Counted from the stretch's first letter, positions 1 through 8,636 are shown. The stretch: DNA of 64,000 bases from Paracoccus tibetensis (GCF_900102505.1 NZ_FMVT01000005.1:273270-337269), one strand, 5' to 3'. The notes: generated by a model not told the origin, from the sequence alone. Program-made: numbers and translations.

Positions 1-1268
1 GCGGCGAGATAACCCTCCGCGTCAGCCGGATCGAAGGTCGTGCCGTCGAAGAAGGTCTCGGGTCCGCGGCTGTCGCCCTTGTCGCCGGTCTCGAGGCCGA
101 GCGCGGCGGCCGCCTCGATCCAGAGGTCCGAGCGGTTGGTCTGATCGACCAGCGCGGCGGTGTCCAGATCGCCCGGCAGGTAGCCCCACCGCTTGTTCTC
201 GGTGATGAACCACGTGTCCAGCGACTTCCACGGGAAGGAGGCGCTGCCGTTCTCGCCCCAGAAGCGCATCGCGAGGTCGGGGCGGCTCTCTTCCCGGCCG
301 TTGCCGTAGTTGATCTCGCCCTTGATGCGGGCGGCGATGTCGGCGACGGGGACGTTGTACCATTGCCGCTTCGAGAGGATCTGCGCCATCTCGTCCTTGT
401 TGGCAGCCTCCTCGCACCACATCTGCGCCTCCATCACGGCCATCAGGATGGCGCGGGTGGCGTTGGGATTCGCGTCCACCCAATCGGCGCGCATGCCGAG
501 GATCTTCTCGGGGTGGTTCGACCAGATCTCGCCGGTGGTGCAGGCGGTGAAGCCGATGCCCTGGTTCACCAGCTGCTCGTTCCAAGGCTCACCAACGCAG
601 AAGGCCTCCATGTTGCCGACCTTCATGTTGGCGACCATCTGCGGGGGCGGGACGACGATCAGGTCGCATTCGGTCGTCGGATCGATCCCGCCGGCGGCCA
701 GCCAGTAGCGCATCCACAGATCGTGCGTGCCGCCGGGGAAGGTCATCGCCACGGGGATCTCCTGCCCGGCGGCGCGGCGGGCGGCCCAGATCTCCTTGAG
801 GGTGGCGCTGTCCAGGCCGACGCCGCTGTCGGCATAGGCCTGCGTGACCGAGATGCCTTGGCATTGCTCGTTCAGGGACAGGAGGTTGTACATCGGCAGC
901 GGCTGGTTGTTCTGCGTGACCGTGCCGGTGGAATAGAGGTGCACCTTCGGCCGCAGGATGTGCCCGCCGTCGATCCCGCCGCCCGAGGAGCCGAGCGCCA
1001 TGTTGTCGCGCGTGGCGCCCCAGCTGGCCTGCTTCTCGATCCGCATGTCGGTCATGCCGTGGGCGGCGAAGAAGCCTTTCTCCTGCGCGATGATCAGCGG
1101 CGCGCTGTCGGTCAGGGCGATGTAGCCAAGCGTGGCGCCGGTCGTCTCCAGCGCAGGGGTGGCGGCCCAGGCCCCGCCCGGCAGGGCCAGCCGGGCGGCG
1201 GCGGCGGTGGCCGCGACCGAGGCGGCGGATTTCAGGAAGCTGCGGCGGGTCGGCGTGATCAGGCTCAT
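1..1268 (-). CDS. nrtA: NrtA/CmpA-type nitrate ABC transporter substrate-binding protein (3' end outside window)
   Basis: Periplasmic binding component of a nitrate/nitrite/bicarbonate-class ABC importer. The protein opens with a twin-arginine signal (RRSFLKSAA) and an AWA-type cleavage region. It then has the family's body: GYIALTDSAPLI near the mature N-terminus, and CVGEPWNEQLV, which lines the ligand pocket in NrtA/CmpA/NasS relatives. About 422 residues are visible and the reading frame runs off the left edge, so only the last residues are missing. An AAGGA ribosome site (complement of 1276-1280) lies 7 bases before the ATG. It is the first gene after a 280-base leader carrying two ANTAR hairpins and a terminator, so it is probably attenuated by NasT. 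Nitrate as ligand is inferred from the nasTS context; the transporter ATPase and permease should lie to the left. Confidence 0.9.
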   Translation of the reverse strand, partial: MSLITPTRRSFLKSAASVAATAAAARLALPGGAWAATPALETTGATLGYIALTDSAPLIIAQEKGFFAAHGMTDMRIEKQASWGATRDNMALGSSGGGIDGGHILRPKVHLYSTGTVTQNNQPLPMYNLLSLNEQCQGISVTQAYADSGVGLDSATLKEIWAARRAAGQEIPVAMTFPGGTHDLWMRYWLAAGGIDPTTECDLIVVPPPQMVANMKVGNMEAFCVGEPWNEQLVNQGIGFTACTTGEIWSNHPEKILGMRADWVDANPNATRAILMAVMEAQMWCEEAANKDEMAQILSKRQWYNVPVADIAARIKGEINYGNGREESRPDLAMRFWGENGSASFPWKSLDTWFITENKRWGYLPGDLDTAALVDQTNRSDLWIEAAAALGLETGDKGDSRGPETFFDGTTFDPADAEGYLA

Positions 1269-1325
1269 CTGGCGATCCTTGGCGAGGCCCGGAGGGGGCC
1301 GGGGAATGGCGGGACGGCAACGGGC

Positions 1326-1370
1326 AAAAGCCACCTGCGCTTGCCCCTGAAGCGGGACATGCGTGGTGGC
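1326..1370 (-). terminator. Leader terminator ahead of nrtA
   Basis: Read on the minus strand, 1370-1330 forms a long hairpin. An outer GCCACC/GGTGGC stem and an inner CGC/GCG plus GTCCC/GGGGC stem close a six-base loop, and TTTT follows at 1329-1326. It lies between the ANTAR hairpins and the nrtA start, where an attenuator controlled by NasT would be expected. The base pairing is seen directly; the regulatory role is inferred. Confidence 0.8.
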
Positions 1371-1391
1371 GTCGTTGCCGGGGATAGGAGG

Positions 1392-1436
1392 TCCGCAGCC
1401 TTGCGGAAGGTCGGTGGCCGAAGGCGCCGTTGCCCT
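1392..1436 (-). promoter_or_regulatory. Tandem ANTAR-type hexaloop hairpins (NasT target)
   Basis: On the minus strand two short hairpins stand in tandem, 13 bases apart. The first (1436-1421) is AGGGC-AACGGC-GCCTT and the second (1407-1392) is TCCGC-AAGGCT-GCGGA. Both have 5-bp stems, and both six-base loops have A at position 1 and G at position 4, the signature known for RNA targets of ANTAR proteins. The nasT gene for such a protein is two genes upstream, and a terminator hairpin follows 21 bases later. Confidence 0.85.
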
Positions 1437-1548
1437 GTGGCCTTGCACTAACCTTGAGGCACAGGAGGCGAATCGGTCAAGGACGGGGCAAGGGTTTTGC
1501 GGCGCCGTTCTTCGACTGCCGCGCAGGGCGGCGCGGCTGCCTGCAAAA

Positions 1549-2724
1549 TCAGCGCGCGTAGATCGGCGGGTCGAAGGTTTCGCCGTCGAAGAAGGCATCG
1601 GGCCCGAGGATCATCTGCCCCTTCTCGCTGGCGACGGGCGTAGGGTGGGTCATCGCCCCCTCGATCCGCGCCGAGGCGCCGGGCATGTCCGCCCCCGCCG
1701 CCCGCAGGTGCCGGCGATACAGGTCGGTGCGGAAGCAGGCGCCCGCCGCCTCCATCGCCGCCTTCGGGTCGAGGTTGTGCGCCTCGGCGATGTCGCGCGC
1801 CAGCAGCGCCGCCGTGCTGCGCCAAGGGAAGTTGGCCCCGCCCGCATGGAAGCGGATGAAGTCGGGGAAATGCCGCACCTCGCCCTGCGGGCTGACATGG
1901 AGACGGCCCAGCAGCCCCCGTTCGCTGAGTTCGGGGGAGAGGTTCAGGTAATCGGGGCGCGAGAGGATCTCGACCGCCGTACCGCGATTCTCGGGGATGT
2001 CGATCCAGCGGCAGGCGCGCCAGATCGCCCGCATCAGCGCGCCGGTCAGCTCGGGCTGGCTTTCGGTGAAGGCGCGGGTCAGGACCAGCCCCTTCTCGGG
2101 CGGCGCGTTCCAGATCGCCCTGCCCGCCAGCAGCAGCGCCCCCGCCGCCGTCTCGACGGCATAGGAGGCCCAAGGCTCGCCGACGCAGAAGGCGTCCACC
2201 TCGCCCGAGGCGAGGGCGGCGGCCATCATCGGCGGGGGGACCGTGTGGATCGAGAGGCCGGGCTCGAGCGGCGAGCCTTTCAGCCAGTGCCGCACCAGAT
2301 GGGCCTGGGTCGAGAAGGGGAAGGGAACGCCGACCTTCAGCGGGCCGGTCCAGACGGACACCAGCGCGTCCCGCGCCGCGCGGGCGTCGCCGAAGCCGAA
2401 GCCGTGGCCGATGGCGCGCAGCCGCTCGGCCAGCGCGGCGTTCACCGCGATGGCCTGCCCACCCTGGCTGATGAACATCGCCAGATCGAAGGCCGGATAG
2501 TCCGGCCCGAGGCCGAGCGCCTGCGCGATGGGCAGCGGCACCAGCATATGCGCGGCGTCGATCCCGCCGGTGCCCAGCATGTCGCGGCTCTGCGCCCAGG
2601 AGCGCAGGCGGATGAGATCGAACTCCAGCCCCTCCTCGGCGGCGAATCCGATCTCGGCCGCGACGATCAGGGGCGCGGCGTCGATCAGCGGGACGTAACC
2701 GAGGCGCAGAGAGGTCAGGCTCAT
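1549..2724 (-). CDS. nasS: NasS nitrate/nitrite sensor (NrtA-like, cytoplasmic)
   Basis: A protein of 391 residues in the NrtA/CmpA family but without any signal peptide: it starts MSLTSLRLGY, directly in the first beta strand. Together with its ATGA overlap with nasT this identifies it as NasS, the cytosolic partner that holds NasT inactive until nitrate or nitrite binds. The pocket motif CVGEPWASY is present, as in NrtA, and the region IWNAPPEKGL follows. A GC-rich dyad at 1518-1537 lies just beyond its stop but has no T-tract. Function is assigned from family, absence of an export signal and gene order. Confidence 0.9.
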   Translation of the reverse strand: MSLTSLRLGYVPLIDAAPLIVAAEIGFAAEEGLEFDLIRLRSWAQSRDMLGTGGIDAAHMLVPLPIAQALGLGPDYPAFDLAMFISQGGQAIAVNAALAERLRAIGHGFGFGDARAARDALVSVWTGPLKVGVPFPFSTQAHLVRHWLKGSPLEPGLSIHTVPPPMMAAALASGEVDAFCVGEPWASYAVETAAGALLLAGRAIWNAPPEKGLVLTRAFTESQPELTGALMRAIWRACRWIDIPENRGTAVEILSRPDYLNLSPELSERGLLGRLHVSPQGEVRHFPDFIRFHAGGANFPWRSTAALLARDIAEAHNLDPKAAMEAAGACFRTDLYRRHLRAAGADMPGASARIEGAMTHPTPVASEKGQMILGPDAFFDGETFDPPIYAR

Positions 2725-3302
2725 GTCAGCAGCCCCGCCGCCATGACCAGCTGCTGGGCGATGTCGGCCACGCGGCGGCCCTGGTCCATCGCCGTCTTGC
2801 GCAGAAGGGCATAGGCGGCTTCCTCGTCGATGCCGCGCGCCTTCATCAGGATGGCTTTCGCACGGTCGATGATCTTGCGTTCCTCCAGCGCGGCGCGGGT
2901 CGCCGCCAGTTCGGTCCGCATCTTGTGGAACATGTGAAAGCGCGCGATGGCGGCGTCGAGGATCGGGCGGATGCGCTCGGGCTGCAGGCCGTCCACGACA
3001 TAGGCCGAGACGCCCGCCTCGATGGCCGCCCGCGTCAGCCCCTCGTCCGAGCGATCGACGAACATCGCCACCGGCCGCTCCAGCGGGCCGGAGGCCAGCG
3101 CCAGTTCCTCCAGCACATCGCGCGAGGGGTCGGCCACGTCGATCAGCACGATGTCGGGCTTCTGCTCGGCGATGCGGCGGGCAAGGCCGGTTTCCTCGGC
3201 AATGACGGTGACCGTGTGATCGCCCGAGGCGCGCAAGCCGTCCACGATCCGCAGCGCGCGGTCGCGATCGCGTTCGACGATGATGATCGACAAGCCCGGC
3301 AT
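2721..3302 (-). CDS. nasT: NasT, ANTAR-domain transcription antiterminator
   Basis: A 193-residue response-regulator-like protein. The N-terminal receiver-like half contains IVLIDVADPS, and the C-terminal three-helix ANTAR domain (about residues 128-185) contains KIIDRAKAILM followed by EAAYALLRKTAMDQGRRVADIAQQ, typical of NasT. ANTAR domains bind paired hexaloop hairpins in nascent RNA and prevent termination; such a pair is found ahead of nrtA. Its stop overlaps the nasS start (ATGA), implying translational coupling and a fixed ratio with its inhibitor. The gene starts at its own ATG, with a 139-base gap to the glycosyltransferase gene behind it, where its promoter should lie. Confidence 0.93.
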   Translation of the reverse strand: MPGLSIIIVERDRDRALRIVDGLRASGDHTVTVIAEETGLARRIAEQKPDIVLIDVADPSRDVLEELALASGPLERPVAMFVDRSDEGLTRAAIEAGVSAYVVDGLQPERIRPILDAAIARFHMFHKMRTELAATRAALEERKIIDRAKAILMKARGIDEEAAYALLRKTAMDQGRRVADIAQQLVMAAGLLT

Positions 3303-3441
3303 CAGGTCCCCCTGCTGCCGTCAAAGCCGCTGCCTGCCGCGACAGCAATCCCGCGCAAGGCCAAAGCCAGTGGCGCGGTGCAATCCCACGGCACGTGCAT
3401 GGCCAGCGGGCAGCACTGCCCACCCCTGCGGCAGAGTAGGT

Positions 3442-4740
3442 CTACGCGGAAGCAGACAGGACCGGAACGGGATGCGGGCTTGGCGCCGGCAGGGGCTGCT
3501 TCTCGCTGCAGGCGCGGAAGAGCTGCGCGAGGCGCGCGGCTGAATCGCAGATGTCGTGCCGGGCGAGCGCCCGCTCGCGCGCGGCGGCGCCCACCTCGGC
3601 CAACCGCTCGGGCAGGCTGAGCGCGGCCTCGTCCAGCGCCGCGGCCAGCGCGTCGGCGCTTCCCGCAGGCACGAGCCAGCCGGTCCGGCGGTCGAGCACC
3701 AGCTCGGGGATGCCCGCGACATAGGTGGTGATGCAGGGACGGGCGGCGGCCATCGCCTCCATCAGCGCGACGGGCAGGCCCTCGGCGAAGCTGGGCATGA
3801 CCATGACATGCGCCTGCGACAGCGCCTCGGCCACCTGCCCCTCGTCCATCCAGCCCGGCAGGCTGACGCGATCCGAAATGCCGAGCCGCGCGATGGTCTG
3901 GCGAATCGCCGGCGCAAGGGGGCCGTCGCCGACCAGCCGCAGATGCATGGGCTGGCGCACGCGGGCCATCGCCTCGAGCAGCATCATCTGGCCCTTCTGC
4001 TCGACGAAGCGGCCGATCGAGACAAGTTGCAGCGGATGACCCGGCCCAGGTCCCGGCGGAAGCGGCCGCGGCTGCGCGAAGACCTGACGGTCGATCCCGC
4101 AATGGACGACCTGAAGTTTCGGCCAGTCGGCTGCCGGGGTCCAGCGGGCCAGCTGGCTGCGGCCGAAGTCGCTGACCGCCACGACGAAGCAGGCATCGGC
4201 GATCTTCGCCTCGAGGTTCAGGGCGCCGATGGCGTCGAACTCCTCGGGGCCGTGGACGGTCATGCTGTAGCCCGGCCCGCCCATCAGGCGCGAATAACGG
4301 GCGACATCTGTGGAATTCGTGCCGAAATGGGCATGGAGATGGGCGATGCCCGTCTCGCGGCACCGGCGGGCGAGCCATGCGCCCTCGGCCAGGTAGATGA
4401 ATTGGCGCAGCAGCCCGCGGCCCTTGCCGCCCCGCCAGCCCGCCGAGATCGCCGCACCCGCCGCGCGCGGGTGGCGCAGGACGCCGCGCAGAAGCGCAAG
4501 GCCTAAAGCAAGCGCGCCGCGGTCCAGCACATATTCCGTCGCCGCAAACTCGGCCTTGTCGACCGGCGTCACCAGCGGCTGAGGATCGGGCCGCATGGCG
4601 AAGCGGGTGATGGAGAGCCCGGCCGCCTCGAGCGCCTGGATCTCGCGGCGGATGAAGGTTTGCGAGGGACGGGGGTAGGTGTTAACCACGTAGCCGATGC
4701 GAATCGGGGTCCGGCAAGCTGAATCGGATGTAACGTGCAT
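3442..4740 (-). CDS. GT4 family glycosyltransferase of the EPS locus
   Basis: A 432-residue retaining glycosyltransferase with GT-B fold. The N-terminal half carries the acceptor-side sequence IGYVVNTYPRPSQTFIRREI, characteristic of colanic-acid/EPS-type GT4 enzymes. HAHFGTN and MTVHGPEEFDAI follow. The C-terminal nucleotide-sugar half has SIGRFVEQKG, LVGDGPL and MPSFAEGLPVALMEAMA, with the EX7E-type glutamates. It adds a sugar to the lipid-linked repeat on the cytoplasmic face; donor and acceptor cannot be told. It lies downstream of exoY on the same strand, with about 350 bases between. Confidence 0.85.
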   Translation of the reverse strand: MHVTSDSACRTPIRIGYVVNTYPRPSQTFIRREIQALEAAGLSITRFAMRPDPQPLVTPVDKAEFAATEYVLDRGALALGLALLRGVLRHPRAAGAAISAGWRGGKGRGLLRQFIYLAEGAWLARRCRETGIAHLHAHFGTNSTDVARYSRLMGGPGYSMTVHGPEEFDAIGALNLEAKIADACFVVAVSDFGRSQLARWTPAADWPKLQVVHCGIDRQVFAQPRPLPPGPGPGHPLQLVSIGRFVEQKGQMMLLEAMARVRQPMHLRLVGDGPLAPAIRQTIARLGISDRVSLPGWMDEGQVAEALSQAHVMVMPSFAEGLPVALMEAMAAARPCITTYVAGIPELVLDRRTGWLVPAGSADALAAALDEAALSLPERLAEVGAAARERALARHDICDSAARLAQLFRACSEKQPLPAPSPHPVPVLSASA

Positions 4741-5175
4741 CGTAAGATCTGGTTCCGCTGCCTTGTCGATAAATCTGGCTTATTCTTGCCGACGAGGCAC
4801 GACCATGTCGATCTTATTTCCACCTTCCGAAAAAAAGTGGCATTCTGGTCTTCCTCAGCAGAACGAAAGCGAGCTGTCGTGTTAGTTGGTATGATCTTGC
4901 TCTCGACCATCGCGGGCGCTGCGTCAACAGGTCTTCTTCTTCTCCTGGGTCATGGCCTGGGGTCTGCGCTGCTGTTCGGCTATGTCTGCGGCGGCGTTCT
5001 GACGATGATCCTGCTGAGCGTGCGGATGGTGATCTGCGAATGGCTAAACGGCCGCGCGGGATCGCACGGCCGTTTTCATGAACAGGCGTTTCAGCAGCCG
5101 GTGCCGCGCGCGACCACGCGGAACGTCTGGACGATGGTCGCCAGATCGAGCCGCAGGCTCACCTCGCGGGAATAG
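4735..5175 (+). CDS. Possible small two-helix membrane protein (weak)
   Basis: An open frame of 146 codons with two convincing hydrophobic stretches: one around VLVGMILLSTIAG...LLLLLG, and one around ALLFGYVCGGVLTMILL. The region before it is less GC-rich than its neighbours. Against it, its last 30 codons run antisense over the end of the exoY-like gene and over a hairpin at 5048-5073, its start is unclear (an internal ATG at GMILL is possible), and I recognise no family. It could be a small EPS-locus membrane protein, or chance. Confidence 0.3.
   Translation: MHRKIWFRCLVDKSGLFLPTRHDHVDLISTFRKKVAFWSSSAERKRAVVLVGMILLSTIAGAASTGLLLLLGHGLGSALLFGYVCGGVLTMILLSVRMVICEWLNGRAGSHGRFHEQAFQQPVPRATTRNVWTMVARSSRRLTSRE
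5048..5076. terminator. Hairpin terminator between the end of exoY and the opposite strand
   Basis: ACGGCCG (5048-5054) pairs with CGGCCGT (5067-5073) across a 12-base loop, followed by TTTT on the plus strand and by GTTTAG on the minus strand. It starts about 15 bases after the minus-strand sugar-transferase stop, so it most likely ends that transcript. Confidence 0.55.
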
Positions 5176-5766
5176 CGCTCGTCGTAAAGGGCGCGGGCGG
5201 GGAAGGCCGAGCCGTTGCGGATCGACACCTGCCAGAGGCCGGTCAGGCCAGGGCGATGCGCCGCGTAGTACTGGCCCGGATAGAGCACGCGCTGCTCGGG
5301 CATCATCGGTCGCGGGCCAACCAGGCTCATCTGACCCAACAGCACGTTCACCAGCTGCGGCAGCTCGTCCAGCGAGCTCTTCCGCAGGAAGCGGCCCACC
5401 GTGGTGATGCGCGGATCGTTCCGCAGCTTCTGGTCCCGGTCCCATTCGGCGCGCGCCGCGGGATTGGCATCCAGATGCGCCTTCAGCAGCGCGTCGGCAT
5501 CGGGGCGCATCGTCCGGAACTTGAAGAGGCGGAAGGTCTTCCAGCCCTCGCCCAGACGGTCCTGCGTGTAGATGGGCGACCGGCCGTCGACCATGATCGC
5601 CACCGCGATCAGCGCCATCAGGGGAAGAAGAAACGGGAGGGCGATCAGGATGAGCGCCGTGTCGAGGACACGTTTACCGCCATTCCGATAGAGCCCACCC
5701 GGATAAAGTTCGATCTGCGGAGAAGACACCGAGTTGATGTCCGGCCGGCTATTGTAAAACGCCATA
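5091..5766 (-). CDS. exoY: ExoY-type priming sugar transferase (undecaprenyl-phosphate hexose-1-phosphate transferase)
   Basis: Starts EPS repeat-unit synthesis by moving a sugar-1-phosphate onto undecaprenyl phosphate at the inner membrane. The protein has one membrane hairpin (VLDTALILIALPFLLPLMALIAV). It also has the hallmark polyisoprenyl-phosphate hexose-1-P transferase blocks: FRTMRPDAD, LRKSSLDELPQLVNVLLGQMSLVGPRP and RPGLTGLWQVSIRN. The chosen ATG (MAFYNS, 224 residues) has GGAG nine bases upstream; the open frame extends to 5819. The AT-rich 5767-6014 spacer behind it should hold its promoter. Sugar identity is not predictable. Confidence 0.92.
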
Positions 5767-6014
5767 CTGAAGGCTCCGTCCTGCACACAGCCACACTGGT
5801 AAAAAAGGTCTGCCTCCAAGCGCGACCGGCAAAACTATCCTTCCGCCGACTTGGAATATGCATAGGTATATGTGCCGGGTAAGGTCTTAGCAACCTATTT
5901 AAAAAGAGAGTCATATTTTTGAGTTTCACCCTTATCGCGAATAAAGAGGATTCGCACAATTCAGGGTTGTTATTTCAACTATAGGGAGGTGCGATTATCT
6001 CAGCGCTCGCCGGA

Positions 6015-6854
6015 TCAGCGACCGCGGTCCCATTTGCCCGAAGGTCGACGCGCCCGAACCGCCAATGCCACGCTGGAATATGTCGCGAAACCAATGGGAT
6101 CTCGCAGGGCGGCCTTGAGCAGCCAGCTGCCCGACGGACTGTCGCCTGCCGAGCGGGCAGCAAGCTCGGGGTATCTCGCCGACAGCTCGGCATTACCGGC
6201 ATTCTGCCTGCGACGCACGCGGACAAGACGCAGGAAACCCTCGGTCACCGGCCAGAGATAAGGCACTTCGACGCGCGTTCTTTCGCTGCGGTTGAAATGA
6301 AGACGCACAAACGCGTCATCCGCGATAATGTCTGGGAACCGGTTCCAACGCGCTCGTCCCTCGGCATTGACGGCGAATAAACCCGCACCAGTCACATTTT
6401 CGGCAACGAAAGGCAGCGCCTGCCAGAAGCGCGAATAAGCGGCAGACACGCGGCTTCTGGGCGCCGGGATCGTCAGCCGCGCGCCGATATAGCGCGCGCC
6501 CGGCCCCGAAAGCGCCGTGTAGAGCGCCAGCATCATCCCCTCGCCGATCACGACGTCCGCATCGAGGAACAGCCGGCTTGGCCCCGCGGCCTGCGCCTCG
6601 GCAAGGTTCAGCGCCGCAATCTTGCCGCCGCCGGGCGTCTCGAGCACCGCCATGTGCCAGCCCGCAGCCTCGAAGCGGCCGGTCCAGGCGCGCGCGATCT
6701 CCGCCGTGCGGTCGGTGCAGCCGTTGGGTACGACCAGCAGCTCGGGCCGCGCCCCCGGCGGCAGCGCCTGCGCGAAGAGGGCCCCGAGGCAGGCGTCGAT
6801 CCGCGCCTCTTCCTGATGGGCGGGAATGATGACGGTGAGATCGGCGCCGCTCAT
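6015..6854 (-). CDS. GT2 family glycosyltransferase (EPS)
   Basis: A 279-residue inverting GT-A enzyme. It begins LTVIIPAHQEEARIDACLGAL, has the nucleotide-binding GCTDRTAEIA segment and a metal-binding LFLDADVVIG (DxD-like). FPDIIADDAFVRLHF matches the ED/DD catalytic-base region. There is no C-terminal membrane helix bundle, so it is probably soluble or peripheral. Its start overlaps the stop of the next upstream GT2 gene by 4 bases, showing an operon. Substrate unknown; the neighbourhood implies EPS repeat assembly. Confidence 0.85.
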   Translation of the reverse strand: MSGADLTVIIPAHQEEARIDACLGALFAQALPPGARPELLVVPNGCTDRTAEIARAWTGRFEAAGWHMAVLETPGGGKIAALNLAEAQAAGPSRLFLDADVVIGEGMMLALYTALSGPGARYIGARLTIPAPRSRVSAAYSRFWQALPFVAENVTGAGLFAVNAEGRARWNRFPDIIADDAFVRLHFNRSERTRVEVPYLWPVTEGFLRLVRVRRRQNAGNAELSARYPELAARSAGDSPSGSWLLKAALRDPIGFATYSSVALAVRARRPSGKWDRGR

Positions 6855-7861
6855 TTGTATTCGATCAGCCGCACCTGGCGGCGGCGCAGGCGGTTCACCA
6901 GATAGCTCAGGGCCCCGAGCGCCTCAGGGAACTTGCCGAGGACGTTGAAGAACGCCCTCTCCCAGCCCATGCGGCGCGACAGGCGCAGGACCTGCGCCGG
7001 ATAGGCGAGCAGCAGCAGCAGGGCGGCGGGATGGACCAGCGCGCCCAGTATCGCCGCCGCCGGCAGCAGCGCGCCCCAGACCAGCGCGCGCCGCGTCTCG
7101 GTGCGCCAGTGCCGCTCGGGCGGGGCGCCGTGGAGGGCGGCACCCTCCGCATAGGCGTGGCCGGTCCGGCGGCTCCGGCGCCACCACTGGGCGAATCGGG
7201 TCATGTCGGCATCGTGCCAAGTCATCTCGACGTCGAGGCGGCGGACGGTCCAGCCGGCGGCCCGCAGGCGCACGCACATCTCGGGCTCCTCTCCGGCGAT
7301 GAGGCTGTCGCGGAAGCCGCCGACGCCCGTGACCGCCACGTGGCGAATCAGCATGTCCCCCCCGACGGCGAGGGCCGGGCCGACCGGCGTGTCCCATTCC
7401 GCGTCGCAAAGACGGTTGTAGACCGAGCGTTCGGGGAAGCGCTCGCGCCGGCGGCCCGCAACGACTCCGAGCCGCGGGTCGGCCTCCATCGCGGCGATGG
7501 CCGCCGGCAGCCATTCCTCGCGCAGCGCGCAGTCGCCGTCGATGAACTGCACATAGTCCGGCGCACCGCCATCGGGCGCGGCGGCCAGCGTTGCAAGGCC
7601 GGCGTTGCGGGCGCGGGCGGCGGTGAAGGGCCGGTCCATGTCCAGCGCCACCACCTCGGCCCCCGCAGCCGCGGCCGCATCGGGGCTGCCGTCAGTGGAG
7701 CCCGAATCAACGTAGATCACCCGCTGCGCCTTCCCGGACAGCGAAGCAAGGCAGGCCCGCAGCCGCGCGCCCTCGTTGCGTCCAATGGCAATTACGGCTA
7801 CGCGGGCCGCAGGGGCCTTGACATGCGGCTCGTCCATGGGCGGCGGGAAAATCTGTGTCAT
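6851..7861 (-). CDS. GT2 family glycosyltransferase with C-terminal hydrophobic segment (EPS)
   Basis: Begins MTQIFPPPMD, with GGAG nine bases upstream; the frame is open further to 7963 but without a good ribosome site. The catalytic half shows VAVIAIGRNEGARL, VIYVDSGSTDGSPD, YVQFIDGDCALREEWL (DxD) and GGFRDSLIAGEEPEMCVRLR. These are the classic order of a GT-A inverting enzyme. The C-terminal part holds two hydrophobic stretches (LVWGALLPAAAILGALV and AALLLLLAYPAQVL), so it is probably membrane-anchored. The gene is divergent from the wzz/wzc module, with an 85-base shared promoter region. Confidence 0.87.
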   Translation of the reverse strand: MTQIFPPPMDEPHVKAPAARVAVIAIGRNEGARLRACLASLSGKAQRVIYVDSGSTDGSPDAAAAAGAEVVALDMDRPFTAARARNAGLATLAAAPDGGAPDYVQFIDGDCALREEWLPAAIAAMEADPRLGVVAGRRRERFPERSVYNRLCDAEWDTPVGPALAVGGDMLIRHVAVTGVGGFRDSLIAGEEPEMCVRLRAAGWTVRRLDVEMTWHDADMTRFAQWWRRSRRTGHAYAEGAALHGAPPERHWRTETRRALVWGALLPAAAILGALVHPAALLLLLAYPAQVLRLSRRMGWERAFFNVLGKFPEALGALSYLVNRLRRRQVRLIEYK

Positions 7862-7946
7862 TTTTCGATACTCCGCGATAGTCAAGCGCCCTTTACGTGT
7901 TATGGCAGTAACTAGCTCGCCCAGGGATGCAGGAAAAGGCTTGGTG

Positions 7947-8636
7947 ATGGACGGCGGAACCACGGGCTATCAGCCCAACACGCAAAGGTACTGGGACGCA
8001 ATGCCCAGGCTGGACCTGAGCCAGGCGCAGAAGAAGCAGCCAGAGATCGCGCGCCAGGGCGATCCGGCCGCAGACGGCTACGACCTGCTGCGCACGCGAA
8101 TCCTCGGCGAGGTGGCCGAGCGCGAGTGGGCGCGGGTCGGGGTGACCCAGGCCGCGACCGGCCGGGCGGCGCCCCTGACGGCGCTGAACCTCGCCTTGTC
8201 CGAGGCGCGGCGGCCGAAGCGGTCGATCCTGCTGCTGGATCTCGACATCGCGCGCCAGCCGGTGCTGCGCTATCTGGGGGCCGATCTCGAGACCGGGCGC
8301 GCGGATGGCAGCTTCCGCCTGTGGCGCGCCAACGACCAGCTGGGGGTGATGGCGATCAAGGCCTCGCCGGCCGAGGCGGCGACCCGCCTGCTAGACCCGG
8401 CCTTCAGGGCCGAGATGGACGAGGTGCTGGCCAAGGCTGCGCCCGACATCGTGATCCTGCACGTGCCGCCGCTGCTGGCCGGCGACGCAGGTCTTGCGGG
8501 CCTGCCGCTGGCGCAGGGCCTGATCCTCGTCGTGGACGCGCAGGCCGACACCGCGGCCCGGCTGCGGGAATGCCAGGCGCGCATGCGCGACATCTGCCCG
8601 CTTCTTGGGCTGTTTCATTTCGACGCCGAGGTTTGA
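7947..8636 (+). CDS. Degenerate BY-kinase-like (Wzc/CpsD C-terminal domain) protein
   Basis: A 229-residue protein aligned by eye to the cytoplasmic P-loop domain of bacterial tyrosine kinases that pair with Wzz-type chain-length proteins. The order of motifs is right, but they are damaged. The Walker A region reads GVTQAATGRAAPLT with no GK(T/S). The A' motif is ILLLDLDIARQPVL, and Walker B is DIVILHVPP with His where Asp is normal. The C-terminus has no tyrosine cluster. It directly precedes the wzz-like gene with no gap (stop TGA then ATG), as kinases and co-polymerases usually do. I infer a structural, non-catalytic partner. The start is ATG 7947 with AAGG upstream; GTG 7944 is possible. 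Confidence 0.75.
   Translation: MDGGTTGYQPNTQRYWDAMPRLDLSQAQKKQPEIARQGDPAADGYDLLRTRILGEVAEREWARVGVTQAATGRAAPLTALNLALSEARRPKRSILLLDLDIARQPVLRYLGADLETGRADGSFRLWRANDQLGVMAIKASPAEAATRLLDPAFRAEMDEVLAKAAPDIVILHVPPLLAGDAGLAGLPLAQGLILVVDAQADTAARLRECQARMRDICPLLGLFHFDAEV

Noticed and set aside
363..1451. Long plus-strand open frame opposite nrtA
   Set aside because: It is the antisense shadow of a GC-rich gene; the sequence is low-complexity Gly/Arg/His and has no ribosome site, whereas the minus strand has a full Tat signal and family motifs.
1518..1537. GC dyad after nasS as an intrinsic terminator
   Set aside because: Seven-base stem is good but no T-tract follows on the minus strand; left as a note in the nasS entry.
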